A stretch of DNA of 64,000 bases from Croceicoccus sediminis (GTDB lineage: Bacteria; Pseudomonadota; Alphaproteobacteria; Sphingomonadales; Sphingomonadaceae), in the NCBI RefSeq assembly GCF_007570835.1, contig NZ_SUNC01000001.1:1178001-1242000 (forward strand), read 5' to 3'. The translations under genes and the position numbers were made by a program. Below, in pieces: positions 9,916-19,945 of the stretch. The notes beneath the pieces were generated by a model, which saw only the letters and a program-made list of their open reading frames with translations, was not told the origin of the DNA and did not search any database. Within the stretch, counting starts at the first letter, position 1, and every line of letters starts with the position of its first letter.

Positions 9916-10419
9916 ATGAAGTACATCACGAAAACAACCGCATGCATCATGGCAGCCGCCATGCTGACCGTGTCAGCGCCCTCAGCGGCAGGGGACGATG
10001 AAATCGTCGTCGCCGCACAGCCGGGCATGACGACATGGGTCGGCAAGGTCTCCGAAGACCTTTCCGCGACCTTTGAACGCACCCGCATACCTTCGCTTAA
10101 CGCTATTCCAAGCGACTATGCGCAAGTGCAGTTCACATGCGACGAAAACGGCAAGCCGGCGCAGATCGCGCTTGTCCGCAAGTCGCGCAGCGGCTGGATC
10201 GATCGCGCCGCATTGCGCGCGGTCCGCAGGCTGAAGACGATGCACCCGCTGCCCCAAAACGTCCGCGAAGGTCAGCTTTACCAGGCCGACTTCATCTTCG
10301 CGGAAAACGAAAGGGCCTATGACCGGGTCGCCGACGCGGTACACGAGAGCCATGCACGCATGCTCGCGTCCGAAGACCGGACAGTCATCGCGCTCGTGAT
10401 CGCGCGCTCCGCAGGATAA
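9916..10419 (+). CDS. Stand-alone periplasmic TonB C-terminal-like protein
   Basis: A 167-residue protein. ATG 9916 is preceded by AAGGA and begins a signal peptide (cleavage near SAA-GD). Residues about 60-130 (YAQVQFTCDENGKPAQIALVRKSRSGWIDRAALRAVRRL) have the TonB C-terminal beta-alpha-beta pattern. There is no Pro-rich spanner and no ExbB/ExbD nearby, so it is not a classical energy transducer. Sphingomonads carry many such short periplasmic TonB-like proteins of unknown role. It ends at a good terminator. Confidence 0.7.
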   Translation: MKYITKTTACIMAAAMLTVSAPSAAGDDEIVVAAQPGMTTWVGKVSEDLSATFERTRIPSLNAIPSDYAQVQFTCDENGKPAQIALVRKSRSGWIDRAALRAVRRLKTMHPLPQNVREGQLYQADFIFAENERAYDRVADAVHESHARMLASEDRTVIALVIARSAG

Positions 10420-10448
10420 GGGCCGCAGCGCGGCGACCCGGAAAACAC

Positions 10449-10476
10449 AAGGGGCGGACGGACACCGCCCCTTTCT
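10449..10476 (+). terminator. Rho-independent terminator
   Basis: AAGGGGCGG (10449-10457) pairs with CCGCCCCTT (10465-10473), followed by TTCTTC. It closes the TonB-like gene. Confidence 0.75.
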
Positions 10477-10583
10477 TCTGCATTCCTTGCATTTCTGACA
10501 GTAAGGACAGCTTACCGGCGCGGTCCCGCTCGTCCATTCACCGGTTCAACACAACCGCATGTGAATTGTCGGGAGAATAGAGG

Positions 10584-12533
10584 ATGGGTATCGGGATTGC
10601 GAGGCAAAGGCTTCGCATCGGGGCGCTGGGCATTGGCAGCGCGGCGCTTGTAACGGCAATCGCTTTTGGCACGAGCGGGCTCAACGCCGCACCGCGCGAC
10701 CAGCAGGGCGTGGCGGCAGACAATTACCGCGATCTCAGCACCCTGCCCCCGGAAACCAACGAACAGGGCGACAGGATCTGGACCGAGGTTTGCGCCGCCT
10801 GTCACGACACCGGCGTCGCGCGCGCACCGGCAAAGCTGATCGTTCAGCAGATGACGCCCGAGGCGATCTACAAGGTGCTGACCACCGGCATCATGGCGCC
10901 GATGGCCGGTTCACTGGACGACGGCGAGAAAAAGGTCGTCTCTGAATACCTCGCCGGTCGTCCGATGGGTACGTCCACGCCCACACCCGCGCCCCGGTGC
11001 GAAGGCGCAAAGGCAGGGTTCGATCGCGGCGCGCCGACCAGCTATCCCTTCTGGGGCGTCGATGCGGGCAACACCCACTTCGTTTCGGCCGAGATGGCGG
11101 GGATCGACGCGCAGAATGTCGGCGATCTTGAACTCAAGTGGGCGCTTGCCATCCCCAACGCCACGCGCGTGCGTTCGCACCCCGCCTTCGCCGGCGGCGC
11201 GGTGATCTTCGGCGGACAGGACAACACGGTCCGCGCCCTGGACGAGGAAACTGGCTGTCTGCGCTGGACCTTCGAAAGCGATGCCGAAGTGCGCACCGGC
11301 ATCACGGTGCAAAGCTGGGACAAGGACGATCCCGACGCCAACCCGCTCGCCTTTTTCGGTGACGTGACCGGCAATGCCTACGCCGTCGAAGCCTTTACCG
11401 GAAAGCAGGTCTGGAAGATTTCCGCCGACGACCATTCGTCCACCACGCTGACCGGCGCGCAGGCCTATCACGATGGCGTGCTCTACATTCCGGTCTCCTC
11501 GCTGGAGGAAGGCGCGGCGGCCACGGACGGCTATCCGTGCTGTTCTTTCCGCGGATCGCTGCTCGCCGTCGATGCGGCGACGGGAGAGGAGAAGTGGCGC
11601 ACCTACCTGGTCGAGGAACCGAAGGAAGGGTCGCCCGGCTTGCTGGGCAATGCCCTGATCGGTCCGTCGGGCGTGCCGATATGGTCGGCCCCGACGCTCG
11701 ATCCAGAACGCGGCCGCATCTATGTCGCGACCGGCGACAACTACACCGGCCCCGCCACCGAAATGAGCGATTCGCTCGTCGCTCTCGACATGGAAACGGG
11801 CGCGATCGATTGGCATTTCCAGGCCTTTGAAGACGACGCCTGGAACGGCTCTTGCGAAGAAGCGGACCAGACCAACTGCCCCGAAGAGGACGGCCCCGAC
11901 TACGATTTCGGCGTGAACCCGGTCCTCGCCAAGACGAAGGACGGCAAGGACATGATCCTGCTGGGCCAGAAATCTGGCGCGGCCTTCGGCGTCGACCCGG
12001 ACACCGGCAAAATGGTCTGGAAAACGCAGGTCGGCCGGGGCGGGGTCGTGGGCGGCATCCATTTCGGCATGGCGGCGGTGAACGGCGTGCTGATCGTGCC
12101 GGTATCCGACGTTCCCGACGGGCAGGAATACGACATGGACCCGCGCCCGGGCATGTACGCGCTCGACATCGCGACCGGCGAATATGTCTGGCAGGCCCCG
12201 TCCGAAGATGTCTGCGAAGGGCGTTCGCTCTGCTATCCCGGCTATTCCGGCGCGATTTCGGTAACGCCGGACCTCGTCTTTGCAGGCGCCAACGATGGCC
12301 ACGTCCGCGCCTATCGCGTGTCGGACGGCAAGGTCGTGTGGGATATCGACACGACGGTCGAATATACCGGCGTGAACGGCGAAAAGGGGCGTGGTGGTTC
12401 GTTTTCGGGCGGGTCGGCGCCGATGCCGCACAAGGGCATGCTGTTCATCACCTCGGGCTATGGCTTTTCGGGCAAGATGCCCGGCAACATGTTCCTCGCC
12501 TATGGCGTCAAGGATGACGCCGACACCGAATGA
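10584..12533 (+). CDS. Quinohaemoprotein dehydrogenase: haem c domain plus PQQ beta-propeller (PVA dehydrogenase-like)
   Basis: A 649-residue exported oxidoreductase. An N-terminal hydrophobic segment (about residues 10-30) acts as signal or anchor. A small cytochrome c domain follows with C70-A-A-C73-H74 and a likely axial Met at 104 or 107, then a WD-like PQQ propeller (about 145-640) with repeated ATGEEKWRT/TGKMVWKT strands. A vicinal Cys-Cys near 318-319 is typical of PQQ enzymes. Haem at the N-terminus rather than the C-terminus resembles polyvinyl-alcohol dehydrogenases; the natural substrate is probably some secondary alcohol. It overlaps the next SDR gene by four bases (ATGA). Confidence 0.82.
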   Translation: MGIGIARQRLRIGALGIGSAALVTAIAFGTSGLNAAPRDQQGVAADNYRDLSTLPPETNEQGDRIWTEVCAACHDTGVARAPAKLIVQQMTPEAIYKVLTTGIMAPMAGSLDDGEKKVVSEYLAGRPMGTSTPTPAPRCEGAKAGFDRGAPTSYPFWGVDAGNTHFVSAEMAGIDAQNVGDLELKWALAIPNATRVRSHPAFAGGAVIFGGQDNTVRALDEETGCLRWTFESDAEVRTGITVQSWDKDDPDANPLAFFGDVTGNAYAVEAFTGKQVWKISADDHSSTTLTGAQAYHDGVLYIPVSSLEEGAAATDGYPCCSFRGSLLAVDAATGEEKWRTYLVEEPKEGSPGLLGNALIGPSGVPIWSAPTLDPERGRIYVATGDNYTGPATEMSDSLVALDMETGAIDWHFQAFEDDAWNGSCEEADQTNCPEEDGPDYDFGVNPVLAKTKDGKDMILLGQKSGAAFGVDPDTGKMVWKTQVGRGGVVGGIHFGMAAVNGVLIVPVSDVPDGQEYDMDPRPGMYALDIATGEYVWQAPSEDVCEGRSLCYPGYSGAISVTPDLVFAGANDGHVRAYRVSDGKVVWDIDTTVEYTGVNGEKGRGGSFSGGSAPMPHKGMLFITSGYGFSGKMPGNMFLAYGVKDDADTE

Positions 12534-13288
12534 GCGGCCGGATCGAAGGCAAGGTCGCGCTGGTCACCGGCGCGGCCTCGGGCCTTGGTGAGGCCATCGT
12601 CAGGCGCTTCGTCGCCGAGGGAGCGAGCGTCGTTGTCGCCGACATCGATGAACCGGTAGGACGTGCGCTGGCCGAAGAACTGGGCGATGCGGCCAGCTTC
12701 CTCTCGCTCGACGTGACGAAGGAGGACCGCTGGATCGACGCCTTCGCGGCAATGGAAATCGTCCACGGGCGCTGCGACGTGCTGGTCAATTGTGCGGGGA
12801 TCACCACGATGGGCAATGTCGAGGAATGCTCGCTCGACGCGTTCCGGCACGAACTGGACGTCGATCTGGCAGGTGTTTTCCTGGGCTGCAAACACGTCGT
12901 CCCGCTGATGAAGAAGACCGGCGGTTCGGTCATCAACATCGCCTCGATGGCGAGCATCCGGGCCAGCGACTACCTCGTCGCATACAACGCGGCGAAGGCG
13001 GGCGTAACGCACATGACGAAGTCTGTGGCGCTGCACTACGCGAAATCCGGTCACCAGATGCGCTGCAATTCGGTCCATCCCGGCGTGATCCGCACGCCGA
13101 TCCTCGACAAGGTGCTGGAACAGTCGGACGATCCCGACGCGCTCTATGCCCAATGGGTCGCCGGGCACCCCATAGGTCGCATCGGTCGTCCCGACGAGGT
13201 CGCGGCGCTATGCCTCTACCTCGCCAGTGACGAAAGTTCCTTTGCCACCGGCGCGGAGTTTGTCCTCGACGGTGGCTCCTCGCTCTAG
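12530..13288 (+). CDS. SDR-family oxidoreductase
   Basis: A 252-residue classical SDR: TGAASGLG (13-20), acidic residue after beta-2 (ADID, NAD preference), NCAG near 87-90, catalytic S139, Y152 and K156, and a C-terminal GAEFVLDGG. It resembles cyclopentanol- and steroid-type alcohol dehydrogenases. Its start codon overlaps the stop of the quinohaemoprotein gene, so the two are translationally coupled and probably work on the same alcohol/ketone substrate, one in the periplasm and one in the cytosol. It converges with the BCCT gene, ending 2 bases from it. Confidence 0.85.
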   Translation: MSGRIEGKVALVTGAASGLGEAIVRRFVAEGASVVVADIDEPVGRALAEELGDAASFLSLDVTKEDRWIDAFAAMEIVHGRCDVLVNCAGITTMGNVEECSLDAFRHELDVDLAGVFLGCKHVVPLMKKTGGSVINIASMASIRASDYLVAYNAAKAGVTHMTKSVALHYAKSGHQMRCNSVHPGVIRTPILDKVLEQSDDPDALYAQWVAGHPIGRIGRPDEVAALCLYLASDESSFATGAEFVLDGGSSL

Positions 13289-13290
13289 CG

Positions 13291-14832
<1,542 letters not shown>

Positions 14833-15228
14833 CCGGCAATGCTCCCGAAAGTATGATTGCGATATTTACTTAGAAATAACGCAGAAAAGAACTGATCCGC
14901 GGCGCCCTGTGTCCGTGACGCCAAAGTATCACTACTGTTGCAGTGCAGCATCGGCATTCGATCCCGCTGCTTCTCCGTCGAATATGCGCTGTGTTGTGTT
15001 TATGCAACGCCAATATGATTATTCTGTAGATTGGCGCCCTGTCCGGTGGCCATCGCTTGAAAGCTTTCCTAGACGGCCGCCAAGGGTTGAGGACTCCCGC
15101 CCTCATCGTTGGGCATACTCTGCACATTGTTGCGGAGTGCGTATCACTTCGCCGACGTCCTCGCCCTGCCTGCGGACCAGCCCGGTCTGCCGAATGCACG
15201 ATTGAAAACCAGCAGGGGAATGACAGTA
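14833..15228. other. Divergent control region with repeated ACGCCAA elements
   Basis: 396 bases between the BCCT gene (minus) and the TonB receptor (plus). CGCCAAT (15008-15014) and ATTGGCG (15030-15036) form a 7-bp inverted repeat with a 15-base spacer, and a third ACGCCAA occurs near 14919. A regulator binding here is inferred only. No gene is supported in this stretch. Confidence 0.35.
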
Positions 15229-17892
15229 ATGACGAAGTTCAGCCGCGGCGCCTCCCTCGGCGCGCTGGCGATGGCAATCGCCGTCCCCGCCCATGCACAG
15301 GACACGCAAAGCCAGCCCGCCGACCAGCAGGGCGCACAGCGTAAGGGCGGCCTCAACGTCATCGTGGTCACCGCGACGAAGCGCACCGAAAGCCTTCAGG
15401 ACGTGGCCGTTTCGGTCAATGCGCTTGGCGAGGACGAACTCGACAATCTCGGCGTCGATACGTTCGCCGACTATCTCGACCAGCTGCCCAGCGTCACCGC
15501 CGGTGGCAGCGGACCGGGGCAGAGCACGATCTACATTCGCGGCCTTGCCTCCACCACGCCGAACCTGACAACGGCGGGCGTCGCGGGCCTTGCCCCCAAC
15601 GTCGCGATGTACCTCGACGAACAGCCGCTGGCTCAGCCGGGCCGCAACCTCGACGTCTATGCCGCCGATCTTGCGCGTATCGAAGTGCTCGGCGGGCCGC
15701 AGGGCACGCTGTTCGGCGCATCGTCGCAGGCAGGCGTCGTTCGCCTGATCACCAACAAGCCCAGCCTTTCGGGCTTTGCCGCCAAGGCCAAGGGCGAGAC
15801 CTCGTTCACCAAGGGCGGTGAGACCTCCTACAAGGCAGAGGTCATGCTGAACTTCCCGGTCACCGACCGGCTGGCACTGCGCGCGGTCGCCTTCATGGAC
15901 GATCAGGGCGGCTACGTGGACAACGTGGCCGGTCAGCAGACGCTTGAAGAAAGCGCCCGCTTCCGCCCCGCCGGCACGGTTCGTTCCAACGGCGTTCCGG
16001 TCAGCCCGCTTCGCGCCGGTTTCCAGAGCACGTCCGACCTTTCGGGCGTAAACTTCCTGGCGGCCGACAATGCAGGACTGGTCGAGGAAGACTTCAACGA
16101 TACGCAGTACACCGGCTTCCGCGTCGGCGCGTTGTATGAAATCAACAACGACTGGACGCTGACGATCAGCCACATGCGCCAGTCGGTCGAATCCGACGGC
16201 GTGTTCTTCGCCGACCCGACACTCGACGGTCTCGATGACCTTGAAATCCAGCGGTACGAGGACGACCGTCTCGAAGACGATTTCTCGAATACCGCGTGGA
16301 CGATCGAAGGGCGTCTGGCGATGCTCGATGTCATCTACACCGGCGCCTATACCGATCGCGAAACGCAGCAGCGGGTCGACTACACCGACTACCTCTTCGC
16401 CGGTCAGTACCTGCCGTATTACATCTGCGACGGTTCGGTCAGCTATCCGGGCGATGCCGCGCCCAGCGGTACGTGCCAGGCCCCGAACCTGTTCGTGACT
16501 TCGAACGGTTCGACCGAAGTGATGACGCACGAATTCCGCGTCAACACGCCGGCCGACAACCGCCTGCGCGCAACCGTCGGCGTCTTCTATCAGGACCTGA
16601 AACTGAAGGAGCGCAATGACTTCGTCTATCCCGGTAGCGAGCTTGCGCAGCCGTTTGGCGGCTTTGTCGATAACTTCCCGTTCCCGGGCGCCTACAACTC
16701 GGATGCGGGACCGTTCCCCTACGGCACGATCTTCCGCAACGACGTGAAGCGCACCGACCAGCAGTTCGGCCTGTTCGGCGAAGCCAGCTTCGACGTTGTC
16801 GAAGACCTGCTGAGCGTCACGCTGGGCGCGCGCTATTACGACGTCGAGGTCGACTTCGAAGGCTCGGCGAACTCGTCGTTCTGTAATGCGGGTGCGACAA
16901 GCGATGCCAATGCGTTCGGCACCAACATTTCGGACCTTTACGACGGTGACGGCCAGTACACCTTCATCGGTTCGTGCAACGCTGACCTGCGCCAGACGTT
17001 CAACGAAGGCGATAGCATCGACGACATCATGGCCGCGGGGCTTTCGCAGGCGCAGGCAACACAGGTCTTCAACGCCCTTGCCGCGCCCGACAAGGCCAAG
17101 GCCAGCGGCACGATCGTCAAGGGTACGATCACGCTGACCCCTGCCGACGACGTGATGTTCTACGCCACCTATTCGGAAGGCTATCGTCCGGGCCTGCTCA
17201 ACCGTCCGGGCGGTGCGACCAACGGGGCGGGCTTCACCGTGCCGTTCGAGCTCGATACCGACGAGGTGAAGAACTACGAAATGGGCTGGAAGACCGAGCT
17301 GTTCGATCGCCAGTTCCGCTGGAACGGCAGCGCGTTCTATGTCGACATCAGCCGTCTGCAGACGACGATCTTCGATCCCAGCATCACCAACCTGTTCTTC
17401 TCGGACAATGCGGCCAATGCGGAAATCTGGGGCCTGGAAAGCGACTTTACCTTTGCGCCTTACGCGGTGCCGGGCCTGACGGTCGCGGGTGCGGTCTCGT
17501 TCCTCGATACCGAGATCACCAAAGTGCTGACCCCGACGAACGACGTGATCAAGGGCGAACCGCTCGCCTACGCTCCGGAGTTTCAGGGCAACCTTCGCGT
17601 ACGGTACGAATGGGACCTGTCGGACAGCCTGACGGCACACGTCATGCCGCAGATGACCCATTCGGGTTCGAAGTACACGGACATCATCGAAATCAACAAA
17701 CTGAAGCTCGACAGCTACACGACGTTTGCGATGTCTGCCGGTGTGACTGCGGACATGTGGTCGGCGGAGATCTTCGGTGAAAACCTGACCGATAAGCGCG
17801 CCCAGATCGCGGGCAGCTTCTATTACGATCGTGCCCGCATCACGACGAACCGCCCGCTGACGGTGGGCATGCGGGTTTCGTTCAATTACTGA
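15229..17892 (+). CDS. TonB-dependent outer-membrane receptor
   Basis: An 887-residue receptor. ATG 15229 follows AGGGGA (15214-15219) at 9 bases and starts a signal peptide (..AVPAHA-QD). A plug domain follows (IVVTATKRTESLQDVAVSV near 48; IYIRGLAS; the IEVLGGPQGTLFGASSQAGVVRLITNKP block near 145-180) and then a 22-strand barrel ending in a terminal aromatic residue (..MRVSFNY). It is of the large sphingomonad class used for uptake of organic compounds rather than only siderophores. No anti-sigma signalling extension is seen. It is followed by a hairpin and the TPR-sulfotransferase. Confidence 0.93.
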   Translation: MTKFSRGASLGALAMAIAVPAHAQDTQSQPADQQGAQRKGGLNVIVVTATKRTESLQDVAVSVNALGEDELDNLGVDTFADYLDQLPSVTAGGSGPGQSTIYIRGLASTTPNLTTAGVAGLAPNVAMYLDEQPLAQPGRNLDVYAADLARIEVLGGPQGTLFGASSQAGVVRLITNKPSLSGFAAKAKGETSFTKGGETSYKAEVMLNFPVTDRLALRAVAFMDDQGGYVDNVAGQQTLEESARFRPAGTVRSNGVPVSPLRAGFQSTSDLSGVNFLAADNAGLVEEDFNDTQYTGFRVGALYEINNDWTLTISHMRQSVESDGVFFADPTLDGLDDLEIQRYEDDRLEDDFSNTAWTIEGRLAMLDVIYTGAYTDRETQQRVDYTDYLFAGQYLPYYICDGSVSYPGDAAPSGTCQAPNLFVTSNGSTEVMTHEFRVNTPADNRLRATVGVFYQDLKLKERNDFVYPGSELAQPFGGFVDNFPFPGAYNSDAGPFPYGTIFRNDVKRTDQQFGLFGEASFDVVEDLLSVTLGARYYDVEVDFEGSANSSFCNAGATSDANAFGTNISDLYDGDGQYTFIGSCNADLRQTFNEGDSIDDIMAAGLSQAQATQVFNALAAPDKAKASGTIVKGTITLTPADDVMFYATYSEGYRPGLLNRPGGATNGAGFTVPFELDTDEVKNYEMGWKTELFDRQFRWNGSAFYVDISRLQTTIFDPSITNLFFSDNAANAEIWGLESDFTFAPYAVPGLTVAGAVSFLDTEITKVLTPTNDVIKGEPLAYAPEFQGNLRVRYEWDLSDSLTAHVMPQMTHSGSKYTDIIEINKLKLDSYTTFAMSAGVTADMWSAEIFGENLTDKRAQIAGSFYYDRARITTNRPLTVGMRVSFNY

Positions 17893-17914
17893 TCGACGCT
17901 AAACGCGCCGAAGG

Positions 17915-17953
17915 AGCGGCGGGCGGGCCATGGCCTTGCCCGCCGCTTCCTGT
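17915..17953 (+). terminator. Terminator or attenuator hairpin after the TonB receptor
   Basis: AGCGGCGGGC (17915-17924) pairs with GCCCGCCGCT (17938-17947), followed by a T-rich TCCTGTTT. It covers the alternative ATG at 17930, which favours ATG 17972 for the next gene. The T-tract is interrupted, so termination may be partial. Confidence 0.55.
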
Positions 17954-17971
17954 TTCTGGCAAGGCAAACGC

Positions 17972-19945
17972 ATGACCCAGAGCCCCGACATCCCATCCGC
18001 GCTGAGCGACGCGCAAGCCGCGCTTAAGGATGGACGCTTCGATGCAGGGCTGCTTGCCGCGCAGTCCGCCTTGCAGGCAGAGCCGGAAAATACCGAAGCG
18101 CTCTACCTCGCCGCCGTTGCCGCGCGCTATGTCCGGCGTTTCGTCGATGCCGAGGCCTATCTTGCCAGCCTCATCGCACTCAGCCCCGAATATGGCCGCG
18201 CCTGGCAGGAACAGGCCCATCTTGCCCGCGCGAAGGGAGAGGACGCACGCGCCCTTGCCGACTATTCGCGCGCATGCCGCTACAACCCCGCGCTGGAGGC
18301 GAGCTGGCGCGCGCAGGCCGAACTGCTGTCGCTGGCCGGGCGCAGCGGCGAGGCTGCGGGCGCGCAGGCCCAGGCCGACAAGCTGCGCGCCATGCCGCGC
18401 GAACTGATCGCGGCAAGCAATCACCTTCACGAAGGGCGCCCTTTGCGGGCAGAAGAACTGTGCCGCCACTACCTGCGCCGTAACCCGCGCGACGTGGAAG
18501 GCATGCGACTCCTGGCCGAAATCGGACGCAGGCTGGGCATCCTTGACGACGCGGAATTCCTGCTGGAAAGCGCGCTCGCCTTTGCACCCGACGACGCGGC
18601 GCTGCGACTGGATTACGTGCAGGTCCTGCGCGCGCGGCAGAAGTATGCACGCGCCCGCGAAGAGGCCGAAAAGCTTTATGAACGCGACCCGGCCAACCCC
18701 CTGTTCCAATCGCACCTCGCCATCGAATCCATGCAGACCGGCGATTTCGACCGCGCCTTCGAGCTGTTCGACGCGGTTCTGGAAAAGCTGCCGTCGGACC
18801 CCGCCACGCTGACCTCGCGGGGTCATGCGCTGAAAACGTGCGGACGTCAGGACGAGGCGGTCGCATCCTACCGCGCGGCACTGCGCGCCAGCCCCGCGCA
18901 TGGCGACACGTGGTACGCGCTGGCGAACCTCAAGACCTATTGCTTTACCGACGACGAAATCGCCGCGATGCGACAACAGGTCGAACGCCCCGATCTCGCC
19001 TTCATGGACCGGGTCCACATCCTCTTCGCGCTGGCCAAGGCCGAAGAGGACCGGAAAGACCACGCCGAGGCCTTCCGCCTTTACGAGGAAGGCAACCGCC
19101 TGAAACACCGACAGAGCGGATACAGCGCCGACCGGATGAGCGAGGAACTGCACCGTCAGGCCGAAGTCTGCACCCCTGCCCTGTTCGAGAAACATTCCGG
19201 CCATGGCCACGATGCACCGGACCCGATCTTCATCGTCGGCCTGCCGCGTGCCGGATCGACCCTGCTGGAACAGATCCTCGCCTCGCACTCGATGGTCGAC
19301 GGGACACTGGAATTGCCCGACATCCTTGCGCTTGCCCACCGGCTGCGCGGGCGCAAGGCGGGTGAAAACCTCTATCCGCAAGTGCTGCACGACCTGACGA
19401 CGGAGCAGCTTGAGAAGATGGGTCGCGGTTATATCGACAGCACGCGCATCCACCGACAGGGCGCGCCGTTCTTCATCGACAAGATGCCGAACAATTTTCG
19501 GCACGTCGGCCTCATCCACCTCATCCTGCCCAATGCCAAGATCATCGATGCCCGCCGCGCGCCGATGGATTGCTGCTTCTCCGGGTTCAAGCAGTTGTTC
19601 GCCGAGGGGCAGGAGTTCACTTACGGGCTGACCGAGATCGGCCGCTATTACGCCGACTACGTCGACCTGATGGACCATTGGGATAATGTCCTGCCCGGCC
19701 GTGTCCTGCGCGTTCAGCACGAAGACGTGCTCGACGATCTGGAAGGACAGGTGCGCCGGATGCTCGACTATCTCGGCCTGCCGTTCGAGGATGGCTGCCT
19801 CGACTTCCACCGCACCGATCGCGCGGTTCGCACCGCCAGTTCAGAGCAGGTTCGCCGCCCGATCAATCGCAGCGGACAGGGCGCGTGGAAACCGTTTGAA
19901 CCCTGGCTCGGCGAATTGAAGGACGCGCTAGGCGCTCTCGTCTGA
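17972..19945 (+). CDS. TPR repeat-containing sulfotransferase family protein
   Basis: A 657-residue cytosolic protein. Residues about 10-390 are tandem TPR-like helices (DAGLLAAQSALQAEPEN, RAEELCRHYLRRNPRD, etc.). Residues about 415-650 form a sulfotransferase domain with the PAPS 5'-phosphosulfate loop IVGLPRAGSTLLEQIL and a later RRAPMDCCFS segment fitting the 3'-phosphate site. Sphingomonad genomes often place such proteins next to TonB receptors; whether they sulfate anything is unknown. The frame opens at 17930, but that ATG lies in a hairpin. The 3' end overlaps the convergent MFS gene by 18 bases. Confidence 0.82.
   Translation: MTQSPDIPSALSDAQAALKDGRFDAGLLAAQSALQAEPENTEALYLAAVAARYVRRFVDAEAYLASLIALSPEYGRAWQEQAHLARAKGEDARALADYSRACRYNPALEASWRAQAELLSLAGRSGEAAGAQAQADKLRAMPRELIAASNHLHEGRPLRAEELCRHYLRRNPRDVEGMRLLAEIGRRLGILDDAEFLLESALAFAPDDAALRLDYVQVLRARQKYARAREEAEKLYERDPANPLFQSHLAIESMQTGDFDRAFELFDAVLEKLPSDPATLTSRGHALKTCGRQDEAVASYRAALRASPAHGDTWYALANLKTYCFTDDEIAAMRQQVERPDLAFMDRVHILFALAKAEEDRKDHAEAFRLYEEGNRLKHRQSGYSADRMSEELHRQAEVCTPALFEKHSGHGHDAPDPIFIVGLPRAGSTLLEQILASHSMVDGTLELPDILALAHRLRGRKAGENLYPQVLHDLTTEQLEKMGRGYIDSTRIHRQGAPFFIDKMPNNFRHVGLIHLILPNAKIIDARRAPMDCCFSGFKQLFAEGQEFTYGLTEIGRYYADYVDLMDHWDNVLPGRVLRVQHEDVLDDLEGQVRRMLDYLGLPFEDGCLDFHRTDRAVRTASSEQVRRPINRSGQGAWKPFEPWLGELKDALGALV

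Noticed and set aside
15103-17661. 852-codon open frame antisense to the TonB receptor
   Set aside because: It is the mirror of a high-G+C gene. It has no signal peptide, domain or ribosome site, while the plus strand encodes a complete receptor.
17882-19810. 642-codon minus-strand frame opposite the TPR-sulfotransferase
   Set aside because: No recognisable domain; the plus strand has TPRs and a clear PAPS loop.
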